From Liolophura sinensis (taxonomy: Eukaryota > Mollusca > Polyplacophora > Chitonida > Chitonidae): DNA of 64,000 nt. Below, one piece after another: positions 1-12,800 of this stretch. Both the position numbers and the translations under genes were made by a program. The DNA lies in NCBI RefSeq assembly GCF_032854445.1, contig NC_088298.1:11645504-11709503 (forward strand), in the 5' to 3' direction. The notes under the pieces were generated by a model that made no database searches, was not told the origin of the DNA, and saw only the letters and a list, made by a program, of their open reading frames with translations. Within the stretch, counting starts at the first letter, position 1, and each line of letters begins with the position of its first letter.

Positions 1-246
1 CGGCGGACCAAATTTAATACAGAATAATCAATTTCGTGAATCAACTTGTTCTTATCGGTAAATCCTATATCGACACTGATATCAAATCATTACAAAAAAA
101 AAAATGATCTTTAGCCCTCTGCATTCATTTCTCTCCGAAACGAACAGAACATAATATACAAATAACAATTCAGGTAAAACAGACTTTTTGAAACAATTTT
201 CGCTTGAAAACGCTTGTGTATTGTTACATTGGGTAAATCTCGGTCA

Positions 247-506
247 TTATGCAGCATTCTCGCTGTACCAAAGGTTATATCCCTTCATCTGTTCAAGGTT
301 GATTCTACCATCTTTGGTGGGTTTCTCGAGTTCAGTCCAATTACAGGTAGCCCATTTCAACCAATGAAGTACTAGAGCGGTGCTGTGACCAATCAGCTTA
401 TCCGTCTTACGTGTACACGGCAGATTCGAGTTCACATGATCAACCCATTTGGGATTCTGTAGCAACATGCGACTGAAGATTTCGTTGATTACATATTTAG
501 GATTCA
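247..506 (-). CDS. Possible last coding exon of an unknown gene
   Basis: An open frame of 86 codons follows a good acceptor (CTACTCAATTCCTCAG) and ends at a TAA at 249-247. It reads NPKYVINEIFSRMLLQNPKW near the start and MKGYNLWYSENAA at the end. Composition is protein-like, with many aromatic residues and one Cys pair. I do not recognise a family. It lies 3.3 kb downstream of the ITPK stop on the same strand, so it belongs to a neighbouring gene or an ITPK alternative end, or is spurious. Confidence 0.35.
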
Positions 507-689
507 CTGAGGAATTGAGTAGAACTACCTGCAGTCAAGGGTCTTGCTGCAGTGACACCAGAGAACCACTGACACGCTGGAGGCGCTATAAATATGCACA
601 TGGTTAAAAAAAACGATCAAGAGTGTAAACTACTTGACATATAATGGGGACATTTCCTGACGCAACTGGCCACAGTTGTGACCAGGTTA

Positions 690-1121
690 TCCATGGACAC
701 TGTGCAAATTCCCATGGCACAATACATGTAGTAATTACCCTTAGATTGTAACGGATCACAGATGTCACCTCGAACTGAAAATTTACTCCGTGAAAACTTT
801 GGCCACAATTTCATCAGCCCTGTGTAAACATCAATTAAATCCTGCAAGCTGCAGCAGCTTTGACCACAGGCGTTACGCAAATATCAAATAAATCCTGCTA
901 TCTTCCATGGATACTGTGCAAATTCTCATGGCGCAATACATGTAGTTATTACCCTTAGATTGTAACGGATTACAGATGTCACCTCGAACTGAAAATTTAC
1001 TCCGTGAAAACTTTGGCAACAATTTCATCAGCTCTGTGTAAACATCAATTAAATCCTGTAAGCTGCGGCAGCTTTGACCACAGGCGTTACGCAAATATCA
1101 AATAAATCCTGCTATCTTCCT
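690..1121. repeat. Tandem duplication, period about 214 bp
   Basis: CCATGGACACTGTGCAAATT (691) recurs as CCATGGATACTGTGCAAATT (905), and similarity continues to the shared end GCAAATATCAAATAAATCCT. The copies differ by scattered substitutions. On the minus strand both carry an open frame of about 70 codons, but most differences change the residue, arguing against a coding role. Confidence 0.85.
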
Positions 1122-3447
1122 CCTTTCAGGATCCCCCTTTTACCATATTGTTGCTAGAAATGGTTGAGTTGATAGGAAAGCAACACCGGGATACACTGAA
1201 TTCGACAGTAGCAACCGTTAACCCACGTTCACATCACGCGAATTGTATCGAGTGAAATGAAAATGGGAGAAGTCTATTTTATAAGCCTCGTTCAGACGGT
1301 GTGATCTGCAACAATGCAATGTTGAAATGTGCTGAAATATGCAACAATGCAACAATAAAATATGCAACAATGCAACAATGAAATAGTTTGTTTAGATTAA
1401 AGAGGGCACCGAACCACCTCTGGTACACTTTTAAACAACCGTGTCCTGGCTTTTGGCTGACTTCAGTTCTTTACAACTTGAGAAGGTCTGATACTACTGC
1501 ATAGTGTATAAGCACACCATGAAACATATTAAACAAAAACTAGAGATACATATATATATATATAGATACATATCGTTATGTAACTAAAACAGTCTCATTT
1601 AACATCTGACCTCGCACAAAAGTTGCAAACATGCTGGGAAATCTTAACAAACAAAGCTTATCCGCTAACAAAAAATAAATTTATGGCAAGGCTTGAGTTC
1701 GAAGTATGGCCCCAAATAAAAACATGGAAATAAATGTTAAACAAAGTTACCTCCCTTATTACTGTCAGAAGTTCGTTCCAGTCAAGTGGAAGTCAAAACC
1801 TCTTACTTCAAACAAGCATACGGTACTTAATAAATTTATGTCTCCGGTATATCGCTTTTGGTATTCCTGGATGCACATTTTTAAAATAAAATCTTCACAA
1901 TTTCCGCTCAAACGACTCCCTTTCTTTAGTTATTTTTAGCGAAGGATAATGTTACGTCCCGCCCTTCCAGAAACATTACAAACAAACACACTCGACAAAA
2001 CGAGGACATAAAATACTCAAATCCAGGCTAATCAAAAATACAGATTCAAAAGTTACAACTGAAGGTCTGGAGAAGGTACATCTCTCTGGATCTAGCCTTC
2101 CATCAGTTGGCCTGGGACTTGTGCTTTTCAGTTGCGTATCCTTGGTGAAAACTGTAACGTGATACAGTAACACCTTCCATCACGACTGTACAGATCCGTT
2201 CACATAGGTATCCAACTAACAATACCAGAAGTGCGAGGCTGTCATTTTCGTCATCTGACTGGGCCAGTTTGACCACACGACGATTTTGAACAAGACATAC
2301 TAGTTCCTGCATTCAGAATTCCAGCCTCAAAAGCACAGTTGTCCTCGGTGATTTGTTTGGAACATATCTTTTGTGACAAAAGAAACGTGAGACCCCGTTT
2401 ATATTCCGCTATCCAAATAGATTCTCTACGCAGGGAGCAAGATGTCCATCAGAGTAAGGTTCAATCATATTTTGTCCCAGTGCTCCGTGTGACGTTACTC
2501 CCAAGTTTTGGGACGTAAACATAAAATCAAGGATTTCATAATCTTAGAGATCTTCAGTGATGGGCATCTTAATAAGATGGCACTGGCAGCTGACTTTTCA
2601 CGAAAATATAAAATTCTTTCCTCATCCATCTATTCAACTAACGAACATTGTCTGATTTCGCCTCCACGTCGAGACTTGTCAACAAAAGATAGTCAGAGTG
2701 ACACTTATCTAAGGATTAAATACTGATAAACCTACATGGTTAGATGAAACAACCAAAGCTGAAACGACAGGGTAACAGCGTATATTTTTATACATAAAAC
2801 ACAGTACGACCGCTTCGAACAGCTTGAACCCACACGATTTTGAAGAACGCACGATCCGACTGTTCCTGATTGTCACATCACACAGAACACGGTTTGAAAG
2901 AAACACAGTCAACATGCAGGCGGCCAAAAGAAGAAACCATAATAAACCCTTCTTAATAAGAAAAATAACTTCTTTTTTGTACATCACCAAAGCTGCCTCC
3001 CATGGAAAGGTCTAAGTATCACACAGCACTGATGATGGTAGTTAAAACACCGGTTGTTCGTTTCGTCTTTCAATTTGCTGCTTAAAAATAGTATGGCTGT
3101 CACTTGTTTATCACTTCTGCTGTGATCACCTGGAAACCGGAGGCCTGCGGGGCGATATCTCGTGGTAAGTCCCACAAGGGAGATAAGCAGAAGCGGGTTG
3201 CCAAGCTACTTCACCGCCCAAACAGGATCTGGGTGAAATAGAAGACACCTAGTGTGTTGGATAGGGAAAGCTTTCGGCGTCAAGGCAACCGAGGTATCAC
3301 GTGACATCGCTTGCTGTCGTCTGCTCCAGAATTGATAATTGATGTTCGTTATGGTTTTGGCAGGAAGAAGAGAGGTCCGTAAACACCTGTAAAACGACAA
3401 TGTCTGGAAACTAAGAGATCATCAGCCAGTACAGGCATCTAAACAAT
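1122..3447. other. Region without a recognised gene
   Basis: Only a short TA repeat near 1550 and one acceptor-preceded open frame on the minus strand (about 2312-2106) were noticed. Nothing else could be supported. Confidence 0.5.
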
Positions 3448-3614
3448 AATGGTTTCCTCTCCCGTCGCAAGTGGGAAGGTCTGCAGCAACTTGCGGATGG
3501 TCGTGAGTTTCTTCCTGCCTCTGTCTTGTATCCTGCCCACCATAATGCTGGCCACCGTCGTACAAGTGAAATATTCTTGAGTACAGCGTAAAACACCAAT
3601 CAAATAAATAAATA
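3448..3614 (+). mobile_element. SINE family A, 5' truncated
   Basis: Central domain and CACCAATCAAATAAATAAAT tail match the copy at 11710-11961. The tRNA-like head is absent. Confidence 0.85.
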
Positions 3615-3829
3615 CTTGGAAACGGTAAACAAACCTTCAATCGCCAAAGAATCACCAAAAAACTTATTAAGTGTATAAAGAACAACATTTGGTACGAAAA
3701 TCTCTTTCTGAACCATGTACAGATTAATACGCGAGGAAGTGAATAGGCAAGCCAAAAAGAAGACATATACATGTATCTTCAATCCAATGAATACATAGCT
3801 ATTTTAAATTTCAGTGTTCACCCTTCACC

Positions 3830-3874
3830 CTACAAGTGGGATTTCTCATTACCTGTTAAAATGAATTCAATTCT
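3830..3874 (-). CDS. ITPK: ITPK terminal coding exon
   Basis: This 45-nt exon gives the last 14 residues ([14 protein letters not shown]) and a TAG stop at 3832-3830. The acceptor is CCTGCGCAG, phase 0, matching exon 9. Length and hydrophobic pattern fit the short amphipathic tail that follows GLDNLI in the family. An internal GTAATG could act as a donor to a further exon, so the exact C-terminus is less certain than the rest. No AATAAA was found close downstream. Confidence 0.75.
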   Translation of the reverse strand, partial: RIEFILTGNEKSHL

Positions 3875-6800
3875 CTGCGCAGGAAACTTTATTGAAAAGA
3901 CTACAAAACCCATAAAAATATGCACTGAACACACACAAAAATTTGCATAAAAATAAGGAATCAGGCACTTTACCTGTATTAAATTGTCCAGGCCCGTCAA
4001 ATAGCCATCCTCGTGATTGCCTAGTACCCAGGGCTCCCTGTGAGTCACTGTGTGCTCTACCGAGAGCGTTTTGGCAAAATCGATCATCCACACTCCAGTA
4101 GTACCTCTGTTGTCGAACATAACTAACAAGGAGCTGCCTATCAACTGTTAAATACAACAAAATAACCTGATTTTATAAGTTATACCCTTCTCAACACGCG
4201 GATAACGATTTTGTCCACACAATATTTATCAAACAGAAAGCCGTTCTTGAGTATATGTAAAGCTGAGCTAATCGACGCCATATCGCATGCAGACAGCGCT
4301 GTATGGTGGCATGACGTCACAATGACGCGCCATGAATGTAGCATCACAAGGAAAAATGACTTCATTTGAGCTCGTCATGCTCATTTACTTCACCAGACAC
4401 TTTCTCCAACCTGGAACGAATCCTCTGGGTAGGGCCAGAGCCTGTCCAGATCGGGTGCAGTTCAACGATGTAAGTTTGAATGAAGCCACCAGGCACATGG
4501 ATGAGTCTGGTTCTTCTCGCATGAAACCAGAAACATTATCTTTGTCACAAGCTCTATGATTTTTGTCAGTTCGTCCACAGCCTTATATACGTATTTCAGT
4601 CCAGTGGTACTGTCCACTTTAATTGCAAATGTGGCCTTAGTAATCTTTTCCATGTTTTCAAGTCCTCGTTGACAAAAGTACAGTCTCATGTCAAACATAA
4701 CCTTTAATTACCCGTAAGGGATTTTGGGACTGAGGTGAGTGGTGGAATAAATGTTCTTCCTGTCACCTTCACAAATGACCGGGTAATGGGTTGTTGTACC
4801 ATTGCCAAGTTGTTTCAGTTCATTAATGGCTGCCTTGATCATTTCACTTGCATCGGTAAATGCCGGGTCTCTGATGATGTCAAATTTCTGGAGGGGGTGG
4901 GGGGGTGGGGGTGGGGGGTCAAATACAGTGGGCGGAGCTTTCAGATAGCGATTTGATCCATACCGGAATCTGTTCTGTAGTGAGCACCGTCTTCTTTGCG
5001 ACAGCCAATGTAAAAGTGCGCTTAAGCTTCATTAAGACTCACGGGCTTGTATGCCTAGAAATCCACATCTTTGTTTTTCGAGGAGGTATTCGCGAAACAT
5101 TCTTGACGCGGTTGAATAACACTTTTTTGTCGACCGTAGAAAAACTTTGGCCTTTTTTCCCACCAATTCTTCGGTGGTATGAGATGTAAATCGTTTCTTG
5201 CCACCCAAAGACACATCGACGCTATCCTCCATTTTTACCAACAAACAAGTCCAGCAGACGACAGTAGGCAGAGTTATCCCCCTTATTATAATCCTGTGCA
5301 GTAATTCTATTGCGCAGGGTATATGCCATTTAAAGCTCCGATGTGATTTATATAACCTGTGTGGGGGTGTCCTGCAGTGTATGTCAACAGTTTGACCCGT
5401 CTGATCAGCCAATGACAATCGAGAACCACGCATTATGTAGGTATAAACGTGTATATTGCAGCGACATTACAGTCAATGTCTGTGAAATGTCTCCAGAACA
5501 AGTCCAAAAACATAAAGCATTTGTTCCACAAAATACAGTGAGAAATCTACCTTATCTAAAAACATTTCTAAACAACAAGTTTTTCATATCCTTTTCTTTG
5601 TGGATCTTTACTGCTTAATGCTAAGAAATTAACACTACTCTAGAGAAACTCAAAGATGTAAACAAGTGTGTTTTGTGACTTGCGTCTCAAGGCTACTTTA
5701 AGTCAAACAAAAAAAGCAAGTCGATAAAAGCGTTAACTGTACGGAGAAAAGTAACAAAAACTACCTCGTGTGATTTGAAGAACTCTGATTTTTCAAAGCA
5801 CTGTCGTAGATGTAGCAATTTATCTTCGATAGATTTTCGAATTCCTTCAGAGCTGTTGATGAACCTCTCTATGACAGCTCCAACCTGTTGGCAAAACAGA
5901 ATCCATTCACTGATTCGCTGAAGTATTGATCGAAAGTCACCAAGACGAACCCCGGAGTAACTGTTTGCTTAAAACAGATTTGCTCGATCCATTTAATACA
6001 CGAAATATTTGGATATGGTAGTTTAGGGAGAATAAATAAAATTCAGAGGGTGAAATGTTATCATGGGTCGCGTTTGTCATTTTACTCATCATTTGCATGA
6101 CTTCTGCAGGACTTGCCTCCTGCACTTCTTTCAGACACCTTAATCACCCTGCCAAGGTGAATGAACGCAATTCGTATCACCACCTTCATATATATTACTG
6201 ATTGACTTACTGGTCTTTGCATCCATTTAAGCATTTAAATGAACAGGCAAACTGTCAGGAGGCCGGTTCCGTGTGAAAATTTGCCAACTACCACAATGCT
6301 TTAGTTTTACACTTTATGCCGCATTTCTTTACGTTCACTTCCCGTATTCTAAACTATTCTACTGTTCATGTACTACCTTCATACACCGATAGTCCGTATA
6401 GCGATAGAAGAAACCGGAGAGCTCAGAACAAAACACCGGGTTGTGGTCGTTTTCCACCGGAAGCTCAACATGTGTACGTATGTCATATTTTATCGTAGAC
6501 GGCATCTCCATTTAAACTTCATGCAAGACCACGCAAACTGCTCTACAAGCGATGTCATCCACTCTTCGCCACAAAGACCTCGCGAGCAGTTGGTTGACTT
6601 GTCCCTTTATTATTAGCCTTTATTATTATTATTACTGATGGTGGATGGCTTACCGCGTGTACTCCGATTGGTTCCATCCTCAAAACTGAACGCGATCATT
6701 TATTTTGATAAATTTTGATTTATTTGATTGATGTTTTACGCCGTACTCAGCGATGATTTAAGAGAAAATGCTTAAGTGTGGTGTTAAAGAATAAAAAAAT

Positions 6801-9800
6801 GACTAAATAAATAAAGAAATCAACTGTTGCTTAAGGAGATACAATTCGATCTAACCAATCGTTTGTCGTAAAGCCAAGTTTGCTATACATTGGCTACTAA
6901 CATATAAAACAGACTAAAATTATCCATTCCCAGATATGATAATCGCGAGATAAGTGAATCTGGTCTTTTGACAGGCAGGTATCAAATGATTAAACAAACA
7001 CTTGCAGGGACTATCAGTTGTCAGAGAAACATCTTACCTCTTCCTTCGTCTTCACCTTCTTAAGGTCCGTGATTGGTGTTTGTCCAGATACCTATTGTTA
7101 ATAAAACTATGTTAACGTACAAAAGCTAAAACACAAAGTCGAACATTTTAACGTATGTATGAGACTTCTCAAGCTAGTAACAGGACATTTTTTGGGAAAC
7201 TATATATAATGTGTTTTTTTTTTTAAAGTAAAAGTGCGGCCCGCATTCATTACGCCAGATGCAACACATAAAGGTTAAATCAAGTGTGCAAAGTTGCAAG
7301 CTTTTCAAAGCAAACATGCGGCCCATATTCATTATGCGCGATGCAACAAATAAAGGTTAAATCAAGTGTTCCACGTAGCTAACTATTTCAATGAAACGGT
7401 AATAAAATGATGGAAAAAAGCGCCCCTGTCGTATTTTATATGACATGCAATACACCTGTCCCTCGAGGATTGTCCCCCACCTTGGTTAAACTATTTTCCC
7501 TCACTTAACACGTGTAGCCTCAGAACACACAACACGATGGCCCGGAACAAATAGTCCCCAAGGAGCAAATGATGATCCATGAATGATTCAGAGAGAGAAA
7601 ACAAGTTTCAGTTCATATGTGGGAGTGCAAGCTCTCAGTTTGATCTTACCACACTTAAGTAATAAACAAACGGTCGTGGTGCTAACTTCACAGCGTTGGT
7701 CCGGAAGGCAGTTTCAATAAGGCATGAGTCATAGCCATAAATAGCAACGCATTCTAAGAGGCACCTAGGGACATTATATAAATCATTCACTAGTGCAATC
7801 CTCGCCAAAGCATAAACACCTCTTGAATTAGAGAACAAACGATAGCCCAGGAAAGGTATGCAATGCCTTTCGAGCAATTTTGTCTTGAGGCCAAACTACT
7901 TTATATCATCATAACGTTTCCAGCGAGCTGGTCCATATGTATCTAACTTTGATCAGCGACACTAAATCGAACGGCGAATCATCTAGACGCATTCATACCG
8001 TATCACTGTATTTAGTGGATATAGTTCCACGGTACATCTGTCCGCACAGCCCTCATTTGTAATTCAGATAAAGTTTAAATACTCATAGTTTCTATTTTTT
8101 GGCTTTTTTTTAGAGGCGTTGGGTGGGGGAGGGGATAAGGGCAAGTGAAACCATATTCCTTGATTATCTTTGCATTGTTTGTTTGCAGGTTCGTTTATAG
8201 GTCAGTAGTTTGATTCCATGAATTTAACATGGGGGGGGGGGGGATAAGGGCAAGTGAAACCATATTCCTTGATTATCTTTGCATTGTTTGTTTGCAGGTT
8301 CGTTTATAGGTCAGTAGTTTGATTCCATGAATTTACTCAAATTAACACCTGAGTCGTCAAATCAAAGCGTCGAAACAATCACATACCAGCCGTTAAGCAG
8401 ACTATTTCTGAGCAATTCCGTATATACTGTTGAGTTATGTAAGGCATAATTTTATTAATTAAAAATTTGAAGGGTCAACCTCGTTTGATCGATTTGGGAT
8501 GTCATTGTATTAACAAATGAAAACCACAGTATTAAACCTGTCAGGCCATACGTTGCTAAGATACTTTATCATCTACCAAATCTTTCCATTTTGATGATTT
8601 CCAAACGAAAAGGACCGTCAACTATTGGCGCTAAATAATGAAAAAAAAAAATAACAACAGAAATGGGAAAAATGCACGTAAGAACACACACAAGAAAACA
8701 ACAAATGTATGCTGTTAGGTCAAGTTCTGTGTTTGAATATCTTGCACGGTCGATACAAAACGTTGTGTTAATTGCAAATTGAGGATTTCGTATATGTTGT
8801 AAATACTTATGATGTGGATATACTTAAGACATAGATAACCTTGAGTCGATACAGTCGGTAGTTTGTATATCTAAAGCTTTCATATCTTTGTGTAAAGCAA
8901 AACCTTCGTTAAAGTACAAGGCTTCAAAATATAAATAGAACAGTTTTCTAAAATACTGAATGAAAATATGAAATTTTATTTCGGTACGGGAACACCTTAT
9001 TTCACATTACCATTTAACATTCGCCTGAATCACTCACACCGACTCCTCCCTCCCTCCAACACACACACACACACACACCAAGATGTGTATTTAACAATTC
9101 TTAATGTTGCCACTTACTCTGATAGCCTCAATCCGAAATCCTAAAGAGGCAGTTGAGCTCTCCTGTTCTCTGAACTGATGGAAAAAAACAACAACACACG
9201 TCACACTGAAATAGTTTCGACCAGGAAGCATCTCAGACTAGTGTAAATACAAAGGCAATGATAATGAAATGTAGACACATTGCCATGCATATATTTGTAC
9301 TTTCGTCAAATCTACATCACTCACATTTTACACACAATAAGATATGATTATCCGTGATAAGTGGCGACCAACAGAATTTCATCCAAACTGGTACGTGACA
9401 CGATTCTAATAACATGCAAGTCTCGATCTAAAGCGTGATTTCGCCTTAAATGAATGCCAAGCCCCAAAATTATATCGTAACAGTGATTTTACCACCTTTT
9501 CTCACTAGTCATTTGGTGCAGGTACAGACTTTGTGTCCATGATTCGTGAACCACACAGCGGCGCACACTCACCTGCATGTATCTCAACTTGGTTATCGCC
9601 CTTTCGTCGTGCTCCTCCGGCGTAGGCGCGTCAGGATCCAACCTGATCATCTTCTCGTAAAGATCCTTCCGCATCACAGGGTTCTTTACCTCGGCCTCCA
9701 AAAAAGTTCTGAATAAAATTGGAACCAACCTCCTTGTTTTTTCTCATTCATGATTGGCATACATGTACTGGCGTCAGACATATAGCGTGTATTCGCCGTT

Positions 9801-12800
9801 TTTGTTATGAATTCACCTAACGAAGTTGTCAAGTTATGGGCTGTGTAAGCTCACTGCCCAGCTTGTCAAGAAACCCCCTGGCGTAAGCGACGACACCGGC
9901 TGGATTCTGACTCATTAATGGGGCTACGTGCCTCGAACAAAGTGTTTATGGATTTGTCTAATAACACTGCAGTGACGGTGCGATTTATGCTACAATCAGT
10001 GAAAACAAAACTTTCGTGAAGTAGTCAATCATACAAGACACAAAACCATAATTTCGAACTCCCTGAAAACCAAAGGATTGATGACAGGACCGGACAATTC
10101 CCATTTCATCAGGTTGCTCCAGACGTTAAGTTGCACGGCAAACTATGTGATTTATTCTGACTTCATCACTCGGTTTGCGGTCCAATTCATTCAGGTAACA
10201 AATAAGGCAAGAGAAGGAACTCACCTGCATCCCATCTTGATGTCCATTATATTGGGATCGTGAAAGTTGTGTAAAAGATCTTCCATCTCTATAAAAACTG
10301 TTAAAATGGGTTAAGAACAATTCCGTAGAACAAGTATTGTACGAAGAGATTACATGTCAAGTGTGTTTGAAAGTCAAGTTGAGTGTTTTAACTACCATAT
10401 TAAAATCAAGAAAGGTTTTAACTACAATATTATCATCACCGTGTTTACTTAAGAACGAAATGACTGTTTCTATATTCCCTTATCCACAAGGTGTGTTTGG
10501 CACAGGTCCACTTTGGGCACTGAGATTAAAGGCATTGAGATTCATGGGCAATGATTTACTAGATATTGAAATTACTGGTTTTTGCATTCTTAGACCGAGA
10601 GATTGTGCATCAGTATTATTGGGCATTGGCATTCATTGACAGCGAGGTGATTAAACTTTACCATTACTGGACACTAATATTCAAGAACAGTAAAACGGCT
10701 TGTCATCATCATTTCCGCATGGGCATTAACGTGACTGGACAGTGATATTAGCTGACCGAGACAGTCTCCAGGGATCACCCCCACCCGAGACCCACATTAA
10801 GCTGCTCCCTGAAGATTACTTCAAACAACATAATTTATTACTGACTTGTTTCCAACACCTTTCTCGTTTCAATTAGTTAACATAAGGAATGCTTGCATTT
10901 GTTATTCCTGGGAGATACTGGGAGTCAAATCTTCCTAATGGACAAGACGGGTATTTCGAGGTGATGAAAACGAGTATCTATGAATAATACATTACAATGT
11001 TTCTGCCGCTAAGGACACCACTTAGAGAGTCCATTAGCATCTCACACATCTCCAGGAAACCTCTTTCAAGTTGTCACCTGGCATTAAAATGTGGGTAAAT
11101 GATGAAAATGCCATTCCCCCCAAAAAATCCTTGTTCTAACGTTTACTAGCTGCAGTAACATTGCACAATTTATTGTTAACTGCTATTCTAAGGCATTTCT
11201 GAGCAATGCTTCCAACTATTCCCAGTAATCACACTAATATTGAACATACAAGAACAATACACCTGTCTGTAATCCACGATTCATTGTGGTTTAAGACAAC
11301 CGGGGTTGATCAGTACATCGAGTATATCCCTTGCGCTACATACCTATCGGAGATTACAATGGCGTCGTATAACACTGAGGGTGAATTATAACAAAGCCAC
11401 CATCGGTCAAGTGTCGTATCTATTGGGCTCAGTATGCTTTACCTGACTGTCATTTCTGTACTTTCCAGTACATTATTTGTTTGTTTTATTCATCTGATTG
11501 GTGCTTTACGCCATATTGGAGAATATTTAGTTGTCCCTATTGTCTCCCTTACTTTTGATACCGGATCCAAGACAAGATGAAAGATAGAGCGAGTCAGCCC
11601 AATCAATACAGCATTACATATGCAAGATACCCATATCACATTTCGCACTCGTTGGTCTGTGTCTTCATACATCACAGCAGCATTGCTCTATGTTTCTCTA
11701 TAATATTCCGGGGCCTCCGTGGCTCAGTTGGTTAGCGCGCTAATGCAGCGCAATGACCCAGAAGTCTCTCACCAATGCGGTCGCTGTGAGTTCAAGTGCA
11801 GCTCATGCTGGCTTCCTCTCCGGCCGCACGTGGGAAGGTCTGCCAACAACCTCTGTGCTCTGCCCGGTTTCCACCCACAATAATGCTGGTCGCCGTCGTA
11901 TAAGTGAAATATTCTTGAGTACGGCGTAAAACACCAATCAAATAAATAAATAAATAAATAACTATAATATTCCATATCTTTTCAACCGTAACACGTTTAA
12001 CCACCTGATACTTTATAGACAATCCATAAAGCCGACAGGCCGCGCCATACCAATATTCACTGCGACACTGTCATTACACAAATTCTTCTATTCAACCTGG
12101 CTGAAAGAAAAGACGGCAGTATCTACTTAACTATTTCCGACAAAGCGTGGGAACAGACATAAAGAGCAGCAGTCATTTTGTCTAACGTGACAAAGCTCTG
12201 AAATTAGATTTTTAATCTCGAATTACGAAGCTAAGGAAACGTCATTTTGGAGAAACCAGAAACACGATATCGCTTCACACGTACCATATGGCCTTTATGT
12301 CTACAGGGCAGGAAAGCCAGCGCTGGGATCGCGTAGCGTCACTGAAATGGCTCGCACCTGATTAGTAAAAATTGATAACATTTACTCATATGTCCGCGTT
12401 TTTCCGTGAACGACCAACTTTGGATGGGATACGTTATCAATACACATGTGGTCTATTAATGTCTTTTTTTAAAGCATCATAAAGGATACAGTCTCCATTG
12501 AACTCCACCTCTCTGTAGAACGCAGGGACAACATCTTTCGCCGCATCATTCATCAGAGCCTGATAGGCCTTCACTTCACTGTTATCCTTCGTCAGCCGTT
12601 TCTTCCAAATAGTGTCTGGCCCGGCTGGAGCAAAAGACCCTAAAAACAGAGAAATTATGAATAAAAATTTATAAGGTACATATATATGGTGTTTAATTCC
12701 CACAGAACTTGATTGCCTGCGCTTTATCGGTTGTTTCAACATAAAGGCTGAAAGATCCATCACGACAATGCAAATGGAGAGTTTTGAAGTCGAACTCTTT

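Noticed and set aside
2103-2312. Minus-strand frame ELVCLVQNRRVVKLAQSDDE as an exon
   Set aside because: It has an acceptor-like CAG, but no clear donor, partner exon or homology; left uncalled.
5032-5433. 133-codon minus-strand frame as an independent gene
   Set aside because: Its C-terminal part is the N-terminus of the Crypton fossil; the upstream part has no support.
11710-11790. A genuine tRNA gene at the head of SINE A
   Set aside because: A and B box-like sequences are present, but the cloverleaf arms do not pair well and the unit continues into a SINE body with target-site duplications.
12437-12489. Continuation of ITPK exon 3 as ILYDALKKD
   Set aside because: It breaks the family alignment and runs to a stop; splicing at GTATCC into exon 4 restores the motif spacing.
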